A stretch of DNA of 64,000 nt from Aedes albopictus. Taxonomy: Eukaryota; Arthropoda; Insecta; Diptera; Culicidae. Below are positions 1-11,514 of the stretch, in pieces (positions within the stretch are counted from its first letter, which is position 1; every line of letters begins with the position of its first letter). The stretch is taken from the NCBI RefSeq assembly GCF_035046485.1, contig NC_085138.1, positions 21,147,440 to 21,211,439 of the forward strand. The letters run 5' to 3'. Below the pieces are notes generated by a model. It ran no database searches and had not been told where the DNA came from. It saw only the letters and a program-made list of their open reading frames with translations. The translations under genes were made by a program, and so were the position numbers.

Positions 1-288
1 AGGACCCACAGGTGGCGATGCTTACCACTCAATTGTAGCTCTTTGTTGTGAAAATTTGGGGTAATAAGAAAATAAGGTTCTTCGTTTCCACAGCTCAGAG
101 AGGGCCATATCTCAAGCAACCATGAATGCTGCGCAGTGCTGAGAGTAGTAGCTGAATATTGGCTGATTAATGGTGTCAGTGGCTTAACAAAATGTTAGCT
201 GAATATTGGTCTGAAGTATGGCTTGTATTACAAGTTTTATTCTGTGTTAAATGTTGTATTTTAACTTGTAAATATTCCCCTAGTATTA
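1..288. other. Unassigned AT-rich DNA
   Basis: No open frame, RNA gene or repeat structure could be supported here. Confidence 0.4.
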
Positions 289-571
289 CAGTGACGTTCC
301 GGTTTTATCACTAGTCGTTTTAATCACTACTCGCCCAAATTCACGGTTTTCTGTTCGATTATATCACGATTTTCATTTCGTTTTTATCACACTTGTTTTA
401 AAACACTCCGAAATTAATATAAAATCAATACTGCATTGTCCAGTCCACTAAAACAGTTAAAAAATTTAAGCTACGACTTATATATTATGCAGCTGAACGA
501 TTTTGGATAAAAAAAAATACATTTATTTATCGTTTCGCTAAATTCACGGTTTCGAAACCGAAAAACCACTG
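289..571. mobile_element. Possible Tc1/mariner-type MITE, TA flanks
   Basis: The ends begin CAGTGACGTTCCGG and finish AAACCACTG. Each end is next to a TA dinucleotide (287-288 and 572-573). Further in, both arms carry the words TTCACGGTTT in inverted orientation. Only short stretches of the arms match, so this is an old or weakly supported non-autonomous element. There is no coding capacity. Confidence 0.4.
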
Positions 572-702
572 TAATGCACATTTATAGGGCTCTAGCAGAA
601 TGAAGGCCCGCAATCCTATTTCGATTCCCAACATTCAGGCCATATCGGGCCGCGATTAAGTACTAGAGATGTAAGCCTTTCCCAGGCACAGACTTCAAGT
701 TA
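572..702. other. Short unassigned spacer
   Basis: Nothing recognisable lies between the two TIR elements. Confidence 0.3.
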
Positions 703-704
703 TA

Positions 705-2322
705 CACTGCGACCACTTTCTATAGCCGCACCCTCAGTTTCACATGTCTAGCAATATCTAAGATACAATAGATATGGAAAACAATATGCATCTGCTAGTT
801 ATTGCAAAATATGATGTTTGAAAGCATAACTTTCTTCATGTGTATATTTTCCATATCAAAAATACAGTTTTTCAACAATTTGGGCGACCATTTTCTATAG
901 CCGCACTTCGGGTATTCCTAAGATCAGCTGCTTTATCATAAAGTATGCTAATAATAACTGCTTTATTAGACCAAATAAAGCTTATTCAGACCGAACCAAA
1001 GAAGTTTAACGAAATATTTAAGTTACAAGGTCTTTTAATTCGAGAAATAGGACGCATAATTGGTAAACTGGTGTTTTATTGAAAAGTTATTAAAGATATC
1101 CCAAAAAACTAAAAAAAAACTCAAACTAATGCTCAAGTATAAATGCTATTGACTCAAAACAATCATTGCGTTAAACTTCCGGTTTCAATTTTTTTCGTAT
1201 AACCTTCATAAACCTAATTAAATTGTGAATAAATCGAATTTTTAAGCTTTTAAATGGAAAATTCATAAGTTTTTGTGTATCAATCCTGATGAAACTTGGA
1301 AAAGACATCGTATACAACATCAATACATAATGAAGAAACTTCGGGAATTCATCAAACTAAACTTGGAAGGTCAGCATTGTCTTCGCTACCATTTAAACAT
1401 AAGATGAATATTTTTAATTATGAAGACGATTTGTAATAACAACTTTTATCCAACTTTCCATCAATTTGACGCAATTTGATAAAGTAAAAATGATGTTTTT
1501 CTATCAAAAGATTTCAAATATAGATGTTCCTGTTGATTTTAGGGCAAAAGAGAAGGAAGGGGATATGATTGTAGTCTTCCTGTAGTTCCGGTTGATTTTA
1601 TATCATAAATTGTAAAATTGGGCAAAAATTTGTGTAGCGCTGGCGCAAAATTAAGCTCTTTTATCCAATAGGAGTAATTAAATCTGTATTCATGTGGACC
1701 ATTAGCGACTGTTTAGTTGAATTTTCAGTGATATATTGTCATAAGTATAGCGTATTTATCAAAATAACGCAAATATTAGGCTAAATTTAATACTAAAGTT
1801 CCCGAAAAGCAGTTGTAAAATTGGTATTACAGCTTCAAATCTTATAAAAAGCATACAAGAAATCATGTTTCAAAGAAATATTGCCGATAGGAAGCAATAA
1901 AATATATTTGTCAACTTAAAATATTGTATTTGGTATTTTAAGAGAACTTTTAAGTAAAAATAGTGAAAATTATGTAGTTTTTTGTACTAAGAAAACTAAT
2001 TGGTTGATTTTTTCATTGCTTTTCGTTAGTTTTGTTTTGATTTAGCTTAATTGTGTCATTTGAGACAGTACGATCAAATTATTTCTTATGAAAAATCAGA
2101 TAACCGAAGAAAAACCCGTAGTGCGGCTATAGAAAATGGTCGCCCAAATTATGAAAATAACGTGTTTTTCGCTTAACAAACAAATAATTTACAAAACTTA
2201 GTCATGTAAATCATATATTTTACAAACACTAATTGATACACATCGTTCCACATATCGATTGAATCGTAGAAATTGCTAGAAGTGTGAAATCGTGGGTGCG
2301 GCTATAGAAAGTGGCCGCAGTG
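705..2322. mobile_element. 1.6-kb Tc1-like relic with long IR/DR-type inverted repeats
   Basis: The two ends form inverted repeats of about 210 bp flanked by TA (703-704 and 2323-2324). Each arm holds two copies of the word TTTCTATAGCCGCAC: an outer one at about 716-730 and an inner one at about 893-907, mirrored on the right at about 2297-2311 and 2124-2138. Paired direct repeats inside long inverted repeats are known from IR/DR Tc1 transposons. The total length suits a full Tc1-like element, but the AT-rich interior has no transposase-like frame, so the copy is dead. Confidence 0.65.
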
Positions 2323-3561
2323 TAGAACTCTAGTGATGAAACCCGAATCGGGATTCCCCCCTTAGGATTAGAAATTCCTAGACCAAAACTCAAGCTATGA
2401 AAGCAACTTATGCTGCGAACGAAAGGCAACCTGCCAGAGAAAATACGATTATAGGATTGACTGATGGACCAATAACATTAATGAAACCTCGTCATCCTGT
2501 CATCGTAAGTTGTTATCTACTAGGATAACAGGGCAAAATTTATGTTCTGTGTTGTATTTGTCTTCTGTGATGTCCTAACTAATTACGCATTTGTAATGTT
2601 CCACTGATATGTCATATTTAATTGTGCATTTGTTGTGCTTCATTATTTTTTCGTAATACTTGTTCAACCTCTTTAATCAGCAGTACATAGGTGGCTGAAT
2701 ATCAAGTTGAGTAGAATATACCAGCTTCAAAACATACACCAACATGCAGAATCAACCTTTAATCAAATATTTTTCGACAGCTGACCCGAACAATGTTTTC
2801 ATCGTGTTCACTTAGCTTCTTCAGCCTCAATACAGGATTAGTTCAACTTTTGTTCTTGATAGTTCAGACACAACGAGTAATGCTCTCGTTTTCGAGAATA
2901 TGTATACAAATGTGTGTGGTGTAGGTGCTAAGGTGAGTGACTATAAATCAATAGTTCCGATTTCAATTTCCAATTTTCCCATAGGTTAATTTATACATTA
3001 ACAAACATTTCTTACGGAAATAGAATGCCGCAATTGGTAAAAAATAAGCTTTACGAAAGTGTTATTTTTTATTTCTATTTTAACCACAATAAATAAACTT
3101 GATGGATTAATCAGCAATCATATTAAGCTTTAAATCAGCCTTCCACTAAACTTCAAATCAGGCTTCCACTGAACTTCAAATTAGCCAAAGGTTGAATAAA
3201 ATCACCAAAACTAGATGTTTTGGAGCTGAATAAAGGATTGTACCTCCTATGCTCAGCTTTTGTTCAAATGAAGGCTGCTTTACAATAGTTGGAAAAACGT
3301 TTGTACAGCATCAAACTGTTACCTGGGATAGCATTTCACTAATATTGAGCCATCTCTTTGGGTGTACTAAATTTGTTCTTATGTAGTAATTTTCGACAAG
3401 AACATAAACTGATATCATATCACTTTGACATCAATATCACACAGAGATATGACATCAAAAATTGTTCGATTTGAGATCTGATTTAGATATTCTCGTCTAC
3501 CCGGGATACCTTGTAAGTGAGTCTTCAAGATCTAGTACAACGGCGATGATACAGTAAGCAG
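2323..3561. other. Unassigned AT-rich DNA
   Basis: I see no gene. At about 3130-3190 there is a short local repetition of the phrase 'aaacttcaaatcagg'. The right end runs into the Ty1/copia relic. Confidence 0.4.
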
Positions 3562-4713
3562 ATTCAAGACGTGGCTGGCTGCAAAGGAGTGCTCTCAACG
3601 GTACGGACTGAACTACCAAGAAACCTACGCTCCGGTGGTTCGGATGAGCACAGTTCGAACGTTATTGTCTGTTCTGCCGTAATTCTGCAAAGTGACGTAA
3701 GCGCCATTCAACATTTCGATATTTTGTGTTATATTATATTTAATATCTGGTGTAAAAATAACACTGGTATTCCTGCTGTATTAGAATGCAAGATCTAGTC
3801 GTAATCTATCATCTGTGGAAAGAAACTTAGAAGATGAGCAAGAGTTTTATGGATAATAACCAAAAAAATGGGCCAAAACTCTCAATGTCGCTTACGTCAC
3901 TTTGCAGAATTACGGCAGTGTTGCTGTCCAGCTGCATCTACACCAAATGGATGTACGAGCGGCGTTCATGAACGGGGACCTGCAGGAAACGGTTGTTATG
4001 AAACAATCGCCAGGATTTGAAAGGGGAAAGAAAGTCTGCAAACTCAACAAATCGCGCGCTGTACGGATTGAAGCAGGCACATCGGAGCTGGAATGAGCGG
4101 TTCCACAAGTTCATGGTGAAGCTTGGCTTCCAACGTTCGAAATACCATAGCTGTCTCGACACGTCCACGAGGAAAAATGTTCAACTCTACGTCGTCGTCC
4201 TGTACATTTTCGATATTACTATGGCTTCGGACTCGTTGGAAGAACCGGAACAAATCAAAAGGAAGTTGGCAGCAGATTTCGATGTGATTGACCTTCACGA
4301 ACCTCATGCTGTCATCTCGTCCGTATATACGGATGTATGTATGATGTATGTGCGGCAGTGAATCTCTTCAGCCTTCAGCCGCTTCAAGAATGCACCAACC
4401 AAAGAACACTGGAAGTCCCTGAAACGAGTTGCACGGTATCTTCAACGGGATGATGGACATCTCACTCGTTTACAGTTGCAGCAAAGGCGATTCACAAATC
4501 GGCTGCAGATTGCAGCAGCGATGTAAACGGTAGGAGAACCACATCAGGCTTCTGTTTCAAGATATTCGGCAACATTTTAACCTGGGTTCCGCGTAAGCAG
4601 TCAACGGTATCGTTATCCTCAATCGAGGCGGAATACGTGTCACTGAACAAAGCGGCATATGAAAAAAATGAAAGACAACTGTATTTTGAGCATATCTTCT
4701 AGAATGCTCAGAA
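3562..4713 (+). pseudogene. Ty1/copia retrotransposon pol relic (reverse transcriptase to RNase H)
   Basis: Frame pieces follow copia pol in order. A reverse-transcriptase N-terminal stretch contains YQETYAPVVRMSTVR (3562-3673). It continues after an inserted MITE with HQMDVRAAFMNGDLQETV (from 3919), then YGLKQAHRSWNERFHKF after a frameshift near 4050. RNase H follows with RRTTSGFCFKIFGN and SLSSIEAEYVSLN (about 4530-4650). Gag, protease, integrase and LTRs were not found. At least one frameshift, in-frame stops, a MITE and a second insertion at 4738 show it is dead. Family assignment rests on the conserved copia words TYAPVVR, MDVRAAF, YGLKQ and SSIEAEY. Confidence 0.85.
3674..3918. mobile_element. 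245-bp MITE with CTGCCG ends and 4-bp TSD, inside copia pol
   Basis: Inverted repeats of about 35 bp begin CTGCCGTAATTCTGC and end GCAGAATTACGGCAG, with one mismatch near the inner edge. The element is flanked by TGTT on both sides (3670-3673, 3919-3922). Removing the element and one TGTT restores the copia reading frame across the junction (LLSV then AVQL), which fixes the boundaries exactly. It has no coding capacity. The same termini and a 4-bp TSD recur in the element at 5453-5529. Confidence 0.85.
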
Positions 4714-5119
4714 TATACTACCGTCTACGATATTACAGCTTAGCTTAGCTTAGCTTAGCTTAGACTGACTGCACATATCTATGGTTGCTACTCCGTGATT
4801 GACTCGAACCAATGACAGTTGCACAATGAATCAACTGAATAATTGACTGGGAGTGGTCAACATTCTCACTGTGCACGCTTCAGAGGCTCTCTTTAACAGT
4901 ACAATAACGGCGCCGGCCACGTCCTTGCAGTCAGGTTGGAAGAGTGAAGGAATGTTAATAGCAACCTTTGTTATGTGAAAGTTGGCGTTTACCGCACGTC
5001 TCCACCAAAAGCTGCAGGAAGGAGTGATTGTTAGTAGGGCAGGTATCGTTGGGTCAGGATTCACTTCGATAAGTAATATGACCTTTTGGAGTTGCAGTAT
5101 GCCGTGCAAACTGCAGTGA

Positions 5120-5560
5120 TGTTGTTCGCTTCACACGGAAAGCAAACAACCAACCACCCTCGTCAGGTGATTGCTCAATATTGACTACAAATGAAGCAAC
5201 AAAGTGCTATTGTTCGCATCACGCGGAAACCAAACAATCGATCACCCACGTCAGGTGATCGTTTAATATATACTATTAAAGACGCGACAACACATACAAA
5301 CTTAAGCGCTCACTCCGCGCGGAAAGTAAACAATCAGCCACCCGCGTCAGGTGGACACTCAAGATTTACAACAAAAGACGTGTCAAAACATGCAATCTGA
5401 TGCGCTATTGCTCGCTTCACGCGGAAAGCAAACAATTGACCACCCACGTAAGCTGCCGTGTGCAGCATAGTTGTCCCATGTTCTATGGGAATCCATATTA
5501 ACATGGGACAACTATGCTGCACACGGCAGTAAGGTGATCGCTCAATATTTATTCATAAAA
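5120..5560. repeat. Tandem repeat, period about 80-90 bp, about five copies
   Basis: Each copy contains the words CGCGGAAAGCAAACAA, then CCACCCACGTCAGGTGA, then TCAATATTTACTA. Copies begin near 5127, 5215, 5308 and 5408. Divergence between copies is modest. The array is interrupted by the 77-bp hairpin element at 5453-5529. Confidence 0.7.
5453..5529. mobile_element. 77-bp near-perfect hairpin MITE, TAAG TSD
   Basis: Two perfect 30-bp arms start CTGCCGTGTGCAGCATAG and end with the complement, around a 17-bp loop. It is flanked by TAAG at 5449-5452 and 5530-5533. The other copies of the host tandem repeat lack the insert, so the empty site is visible a few dozen bases away. Termini and TSD length match the 245-bp element at 3674-3918. 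Confidence 0.8.
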
Positions 5561-5967
5561 ATACTTGCAACAAATATACATGGACAGATACATAGAAAAA
5601 TAGTATGTCGTTAAGAGATTGCACAAAAGAAAAGAAATGCAATAAAAAGAAGAGATAGTTTGTAAAATGCCATCTCGAACAGTGACAAAATGGAACAAAA
5701 ATCCAAGTCGACACTCATGGTGATGAACTATACAAAGTCAATGAAAAAATATTTGAAAAGAGGATATTATAAATATATGGTATAAAATTGTATTAATATA
5801 ACAATTGATGTAGAATCCATAGAAAGAGAATAACAAGGAACAAACTCACCGGATAATCGCCTGCCATCAATCGAACCAAAAATGCGAAACGAAAAAAAAA
5901 TCGGAGCACCGAAGGCAACGCGCGCGCGAATCCGGCCTCCAGTTATACTACCGTCTACGATATTACA

Positions 5968-6117
5968 TGGTAAAAACAAGGATTTTCACATATTTCTATT
6001 GAAAACGATACCAAACGCTTAGGGTGTTTAGATTACCCCCAGTTCGCCTAGACTATAAATATCCTCCTAACCCATGTATCGTCATCTTATTCCAATAAAC
6101 CATTGCTGTAGTAACAC
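5968..6117. other. Continuation of relic DNA, no feature assigned
   Basis: This may be the 3' continuation of the copia relic after the insertion, but no frame is convincing. Confidence 0.3.
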
Positions 6118-6280
6118 TTCTGCTCATCACAAATAATATACGGCAGGCTCCAGTGGGCTGGACACGTAATGCGGATGTCAGAAGAAAAAAAATGCGAACC
6201 AGGTAGAGGTCGGCGAGTTCATAGACGACCGCGAACGTGGGGATGCACACAGTTGAAGAACATCTAGGAGTTTTTACGTT
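6118..6280 (+). pseudogene. Non-LTR retrotransposon 3' fragment
   Basis: Translation gives LQWAGHVMRMSEEKKCEPG followed by GRRVHRRPRTWGC. This resembles the C-terminal tail of mosquito LINE reverse transcriptases (LRWAGHVMRM...GRGRPRTRW). No upstream RT domain is present. It is a short 5'-truncated relic. Confidence 0.6.
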
Positions 6281-7685
6281 CGGAAAATATAACTAGTTTT
6301 TGTAACGGTTTTTAGAACCTTCTTAAAACTAAGGGAACTTGAAATTGTTACTTGGGATTGAAATCTTTCTGGTTGGCAACTGAAATATCTTGAAATACTT
6401 TTGTTGCCAACTATCAACTTCTTGACCATAGTGAACCAAAAGATATACAAACATTCATACTCAATTCACTGATACGGCCTGCAACACGATGATGGCGTCA
6501 CGTTCCGCATTGGCTTGTGACGTGCCTTAAGTGACTTTAGCCAACAATCACACAACGCAACACAATTGCCTCAATACCTGCTTATCATTCTCTGACTCAA
6601 GAGGCCCTTCTCCACGGCTGCACGTTGCGGTCGGTGGGACAACTTGCAGAAACAGCTTAATCTGTGCTGCTGTGTGGTGTGTGGTGTGTCGCGCTTTCAA
6701 TAATGCATTTAAGTAAGCAAGAAGCTAATCTTCTCGGGAAGGCGGTTGGCATTGATTCGCTGTAGTCACTCACTCATATGTCCTCTATCACTTCCAGTCC
6801 TGTCCACGATGATTGTCCAAAACTGAAACGCTGCTGCTCGATTGGGGTCAAGCAGCTTCACGTTGTTGGTGGCATTTGGCATTGTTTAACACCTGACCAG
6901 TCAGTGATGACGACGACGACGACTTTGGCTAATCTCGTAAAAAAGAACCTAAATACCTCTGCATGGACGCGGGAAAGAGCACGCAAAAAATGCGCGCGCG
7001 GACTTGCAACAATAAAAGAATTCCCTGCTCGGAGGAGCAGGTTTCTCACTGGCTTGGCTGCTTTTGTTAGATTGGTTTGATGGGAAATTGATGGCGGCTT
7101 TTTTATGATTTCTCTAGCCTCGTCGTCTATAGTATACTACAGCAACTACTGTTGACGTAAACCCCCTCGCGGTTAATTGAGTCTCCCGTGTTGGAAGTCA
7201 TTGGACAACGCTGAGCTGAGCTGAGGAAGAGCTCACCGCGAGCATCATCGCATCTGTTTGAGCTGAGTAGAACAAGGAAAGTTGTTACCGCAGAAGCGAA
7301 ACAGCTGCTAGAAGCGACTGTTGTTGAGAGGAGAGTGGTTTACGATGAGCATAAGGTCGATTTGCCTTCTGCGGAATATCATGTCAGAAAGGTGCAGGTT
7401 CGTGTGGTTTATTTCAAATGTTACATTCCGACGAAGGGGTAGGCTAGGCAGCGTCTGGTGATCATGATGATGATGTGTTTATGAGAATTAATGCCGGAAG
7501 AGAAGCTAAAGCCGGTAAATGACAACGAGGCTGTTGAAATTATTATTGCGTTAGTCATACCGTAAACGTGGTAGGTATGACGTCTTCTCGGCAGATTTTT
7601 GCTCAACATTTAAAAAGGTTTTTCACGCTTTTTTTGAGCATTCACTTATGCACTATACGAATTGTACAACGATTCCTTGAACATG
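6281..7685. other. Mostly single-copy DNA without a supported gene
   Basis: The base composition is more balanced than in the flanks, especially 6480-7400. No frame longer than about 100 codons appears. There is a small (ACG)n run near 6909-6922. This could be intron or regulatory DNA of a gene outside the window, but nothing in the sequence proves that. Confidence 0.3.
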
Positions 7686-7882
7686 TCGGTACCAACATTT
7701 CAAAAAGGTGTAACTGTTTTTGGAAACAATATCTTCTTTTTCTTCTTTTGAAGCTGTAGATCGTATTTTGTCCATCCCACTTCCCACTCAAACTACAGCT
7801 ACTACTACACAGATAACAACAATCTACAACTTTGACAGCAAAAGCAATTACACCCTTTTGAAATGTTGGTGCCGATATACAA
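7686..7882. mobile_element. About 200-bp MITE
   Basis: Inverted arms of about 35 bp contain ACCAACATTTCAAAAAGGTG on the left and CACCCTTTTGAAATGTTGGT on the right. There are no coding features. The TSD was not resolved. Confidence 0.6.
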
Positions 7883-8566
7883 AATTTCTTTCTATGATTT
7901 TCGCATTAAGCCATTCTTTTACACCTTTCATAATAAACATAAAAACATTCTACTGAACTTTCACAATATAATAATTGTATGGAACGAGCTCACCAATTCA
8001 TATAACTGCCTAATTTATCGTCAATGTCTGAAACATCAATCCAACCTAATATCTTTTTCTTCTGTTCTTTTTTCAGGTATGCATTAATTTATCGGCCCAC
8101 TACCATTCATCAACAAGTAAGATACTGAAAACAAACAAAAAAATTGTTAAAACTAAAATTATCACAACTGACGCAGATACCTGCTGAATTCTCGTCCAAT
8201 CCGATGGAATTCAATCGTTTAAAGTCATCACCCATATCCCAACCGTTTTTAATAGGCGCACGTGAACGTGAGCGGAAACCCCCGTGCCTAAACGTTCTCC
8301 GATTCAACACCATACCAATCGCGCAATCGTTTACAGTAATTACAGATATTATGCATGGAGCGTTTAATTTTTCGCGTTCTGTTTGCTTTTTCGTGCTTTG
8401 CCGATCAAAAGGAGAAAAATTGCCATAATTGCGTGACACTACTGGTCTGGTCTAGCACTGGCACTGGCTGACTACCGTAGTTGTTCATACGCACCTTGGC
8501 CATCATACGATCTTGAACGTGTGGTCTTCCGCCGTAGTCAGTGAAGAGAATTGTCAGACAAAAGAG
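7883..8566. other. Unassigned DNA
   Basis: No gene is supported. The word GGAACGAGCTCACCAAT at about 7981 recurs at about 35890, with a variant near 54050, so a diffuse repeat is present. Confidence 0.3.
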
Positions 8567-8960
8567 GCACAAAACAAGCAACAAAGAAGGTGCGACGATT
8601 AGTCTTTATCCCTACTGGTGACAGATAATGACATGATCTCGAATTTTTTTGTTGCAGACAAAACGGAGGCTGAATTTGTTGCGTACTTTTCAACTCGTGA
8701 ATAATAAATTATTACTAACCAAAAGTCGAAACTGTTTGATGATAGAGCTTCACCTGACTTGCAGTGTTTACCGACTCGAAGTTACCGTTCGAAAATCGCA
8801 ATGCAAGGCTTAAAAATCTCTAAACTCGTGGTGTACGATGTTAATCCCATTATTTTCAAGTTGGGACAAACTTATGTCGCATGGGTTGTTTTGTCGCAAC
8901 AAATACAGGTTGCGACATTGTCATTCTTGTTGCGCGATGGTTGAATTTTGATTCACTGGC
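8567..8960. repeat. Dispersed repeat, copy 1 of about 390 bp
   Basis: Runs from the word ACAAAACAAGCAACAAAG to TTTTGATTCACTG. It matches 53425-53815 in the same orientation almost base for base, with only scattered substitutions. No TSD or TIR was resolved. The short frame at 8759-8944 has a counterpart in copy 2, but identity covers the whole unit, including non-coding parts. Confidence 0.75.
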
Positions 8961-9339
8961 CGTGATTCTACTTAAAACTACCATACCACGGATCAACCCA
9001 GCACTCGAACGTGATCGAACCGACCTTTTCGTTTATTGCCCTTTACGTTGCAATATTGTAGAGGGATCAATTATTCCATGGATTAGGGTTGCTGTATCAG
9101 TTGTAGATTTACTTATTTGACTACAGAAATCCTACATAAAACAAATTTTGAATGCTTCATTGGTAGATCGTACTGTAAAGTTGTAGCAGGTTTGACGAAG
9201 TTCGAACACAATCGAAATATCCAAAGCAATTCAATTATAAGATTGCCAGTTCGCATTTTACTCTGTACTTGTCGTCGAATGTCTGTTGACGAAAGTGATG
9301 TACTGCATATCCAAAGCAATAAACAGTACTTTCCAGAAC
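8961..9339. other. Unassigned DNA
   Basis: No gene or repeat recognised. Confidence 0.3.
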
Positions 9340-9655
9340 TTAGTCTGGAGTTCCATCTGAGAATTCCTCTAGGAATTCCTTCAGAAGTTTCTTAAAGATT
9401 CCTACAATACTTTAGTTTGGGACTCCTCCAATATTTCCTTCTGGGGGTAATCCAGAAATTCGATTTAGGATTTTCAAAAGGAACTGCTGTATGACTCATA
9501 AAAACGAACTTCAAAAGGAAATCCTGCAGGAATTCCAAAAAAAAATGCACTTCTGGATGGTTTCATGAAAGCATTCCTTTGGAGTTTTCCAGTATGAACT
9601 CCAAAAGAAACTCCGAGGGGATTTCCAAAAGACAGTCCTAGAAGAACTGTCTACC
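9340..9655. repeat. Degenerate GGAATTCCT-type minisatellite
   Basis: Irregular repetitions of words like 'ggaattcctt', 'aattcctctagg' and 'actccaaaag' at 10-14 bp spacing, strongly diverged. Related blocks occur throughout the window. Confidence 0.6.
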
Positions 9656-10499
9656 CCAGCGTTTCTCAAACTATTTTTGATTTTTAGTGGGTCGCGAAGA
9701 TTTAGGCGTTATTGTAATAAATATTTTCCGTAACTTCCTTAACTTATGTGGAAGAAATTTTTAAAAACTCTCTTTAAGAATCGAAAGAAAATTTTCTAGA
9801 AATAAGGTTTCTCTTTCATTTTTCCCAAACTTCTGTATTATGAGTCACAGTCGAAGCAAATCGAGTATACGTATAGTATATAGTATGTAGTATAGTATAC
9901 GTATTGAGTTCTTAAATTATGAAAATTGTATTGATTTTTTAATTTAATACGAAAGAGCACCATTCTCTGAGCCACTATGATTTTTTTCAGATTTTTAGAA
10001 CTTTATCTTGATATCTAAAATCAATTTCAAAGAGATTTTTTGAAATCACTTTTTGACAGTTAGGCAACTGCTTGACAGCTCCGCCCAGTACAAAATGCGA
10101 CGAGGGGTGATTCGACAAATCGCTCCCATATAAACTTCAAATTGATTTTTAAATAGGTTCCCGGGCACCAAAAATTCATGAAAATTTGGATTTCGGTTCA
10201 GTTTGGCATGCAGATTCAGAATATGGGATTATCTCAACACCACTAAAGAAGCCAATTCCTGGAGGTTGAGCTGACCTAAAAAAAATGTTCAATAAGTCAA
10301 GATGCTCAACCCTAAAATGAAAGATATCAATGAAGCATTTTTGTAGAACATTTCGATTTTCTGAAAAACCATTTAGAGGGTTCACCAAAGCGATTTTTAA
10401 AAAAGTACCCTTTTTCATGAAATTTTTTTCGTAATATTTTTTCAACTTTTGATTTTTTTCAATTTTTTTGTATATTTCTATGAAACCGTTAACATTTTT
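9656..10499. other. AT-rich DNA with a hAT-like left end
   Basis: CAGCGTTTCTCAAACT at about 9658 resembles common hAT-type MITE termini, but I found no matching right end. At 9960-9980 the phrase AAGAGCACC...CTGAGCCACTATG recurs near 61324. No gene. Confidence 0.3.
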
Positions 10500-10504
10500 G
10501 AAGG

Positions 10505-11512
10505 GTATTAGTTTTTGAAATATTGTGTTTTTATTGACGGTAGAATCGTTTCTGTTGTGATAAAAGGACTATTTCTTGAGAATTCTTCATCAAAATTTGC
10601 TGAAAAAATACATGTACATTTTTTTATTTTAACCATGAATATTTTATCAGATAGTACTATTTATATGCGTCATTTCTCTAAAAAAGGTTTAAAAATATCT
10701 TGTCTAAAGTAAATGGACAATATTTCAAGTATTTGCAAACTTTGTATATTTGGAATACTATAATGTCTTTGTGACACTTTAATATACGTATATTAAAAAG
10801 AGTTAGACTTAGAAAACAGCTTTACATGTTGGATGGTCAAGCTAGTTTAATAAGTGAATAACTACAACAATGACGAGTGTAGTAGTTAGTAGTAGCAAAG
10901 CATTATGTTCGAGATTATGTCGTGGAATTCCCGACTACTGCACCAGAATAAATAAAAACATGTATAAACTAGCTTGACCATCCATCAAGTAAACCTGTTA
11001 TTTTAAGCTTAACTCTTTTTAATATACGTACATTAGAGTGCAGCAAAGATTTTATAATATTCCAAATAGGGTGACGATGGGTATTATCGGCAGGTTTGTT
11101 CTCTTTGTCATGCGGGGTTTTTGTCGGCTAATTTTCCCGAAACTTGGTCATATCATTCAGCTTGGTTAGGAAGGATTTGAGACCAACTTTGAGTTCAACG
11201 GCTTCCAAAAAACCTCACATGACGAAGAGAACAAAACTGTCGAAAATACACAATTTCCCCTATACAAAATTTAGCAAAAACTAAAAGCATAATGTATCAG
11301 CTTCTAGACAAGATATTTTCAGTATTTTTTAGAAAAATCACGCATATAAACAGTACTATCAGATAAAACTTTCATGGTTGAAAATAAGAAATTGTACATG
11401 TGTTTATTTGCAAATTTTGATGAAAAACTCTCAAACAAAAATAGTCCTTTCATCAGCACAAAAAATGTTCTACCGTCAATAAAAGCACAATATTTCAAAA
11501 ACTTATAAACCC
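10505..11512. mobile_element. Nested foldback element of about 1 kb
   Basis: The outer arms (about 10508-10710 and 11306-11510) are inverted copies with many shared words, such as TTGACGGTAGAA against TTCTACCGTCAA and GATAGTACT against AGTACTATC. A second inverted pair lies inside (about 10741-10860 against 10965-11065, sharing ATACGTATATTAAAAAGAG). A third short foldback (about 11069-11270, arms containing GTTCTCTTTGTCATG) sits within the right half. No coding capacity. Confidence 0.65.
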
Positions 11513-11514
11513 CA

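Larger units (their letters stand above)
4738..5943 (-). mobile_element. Minus-strand retroposon with 5-bp tail repeat and 24-bp TSD
   Basis: A 24-bp sequence starting TATACTACCGTCTACG is repeated exactly at 4714-4737 and 5944-5967. The intervening DNA begins with four GCTTA units, which read on the minus strand as a (TAAGC)n 3' tail. Long variable TSDs and short tandem-repeat tails are typical of non-LTR retroposition. No protein was recognised. Part of the body (about 4850-5070) is related to 36900-37260. The middle (5120-5560) is a tandem repeat. Confidence 0.6.

Noticed and set aside
4831..5109. 92-codon minus-strand frame
   Set aside because: Lies in the retroposon body, has no recognisable domain, and the related copy at 36.9-37.3 kb does not keep the frame.
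8759..8944. 61-codon frame conserved at 53616-53801
   Set aside because: Identity extends equally over the non-coding part of the repeat, so conservation reflects recent duplication and not selection on a protein.
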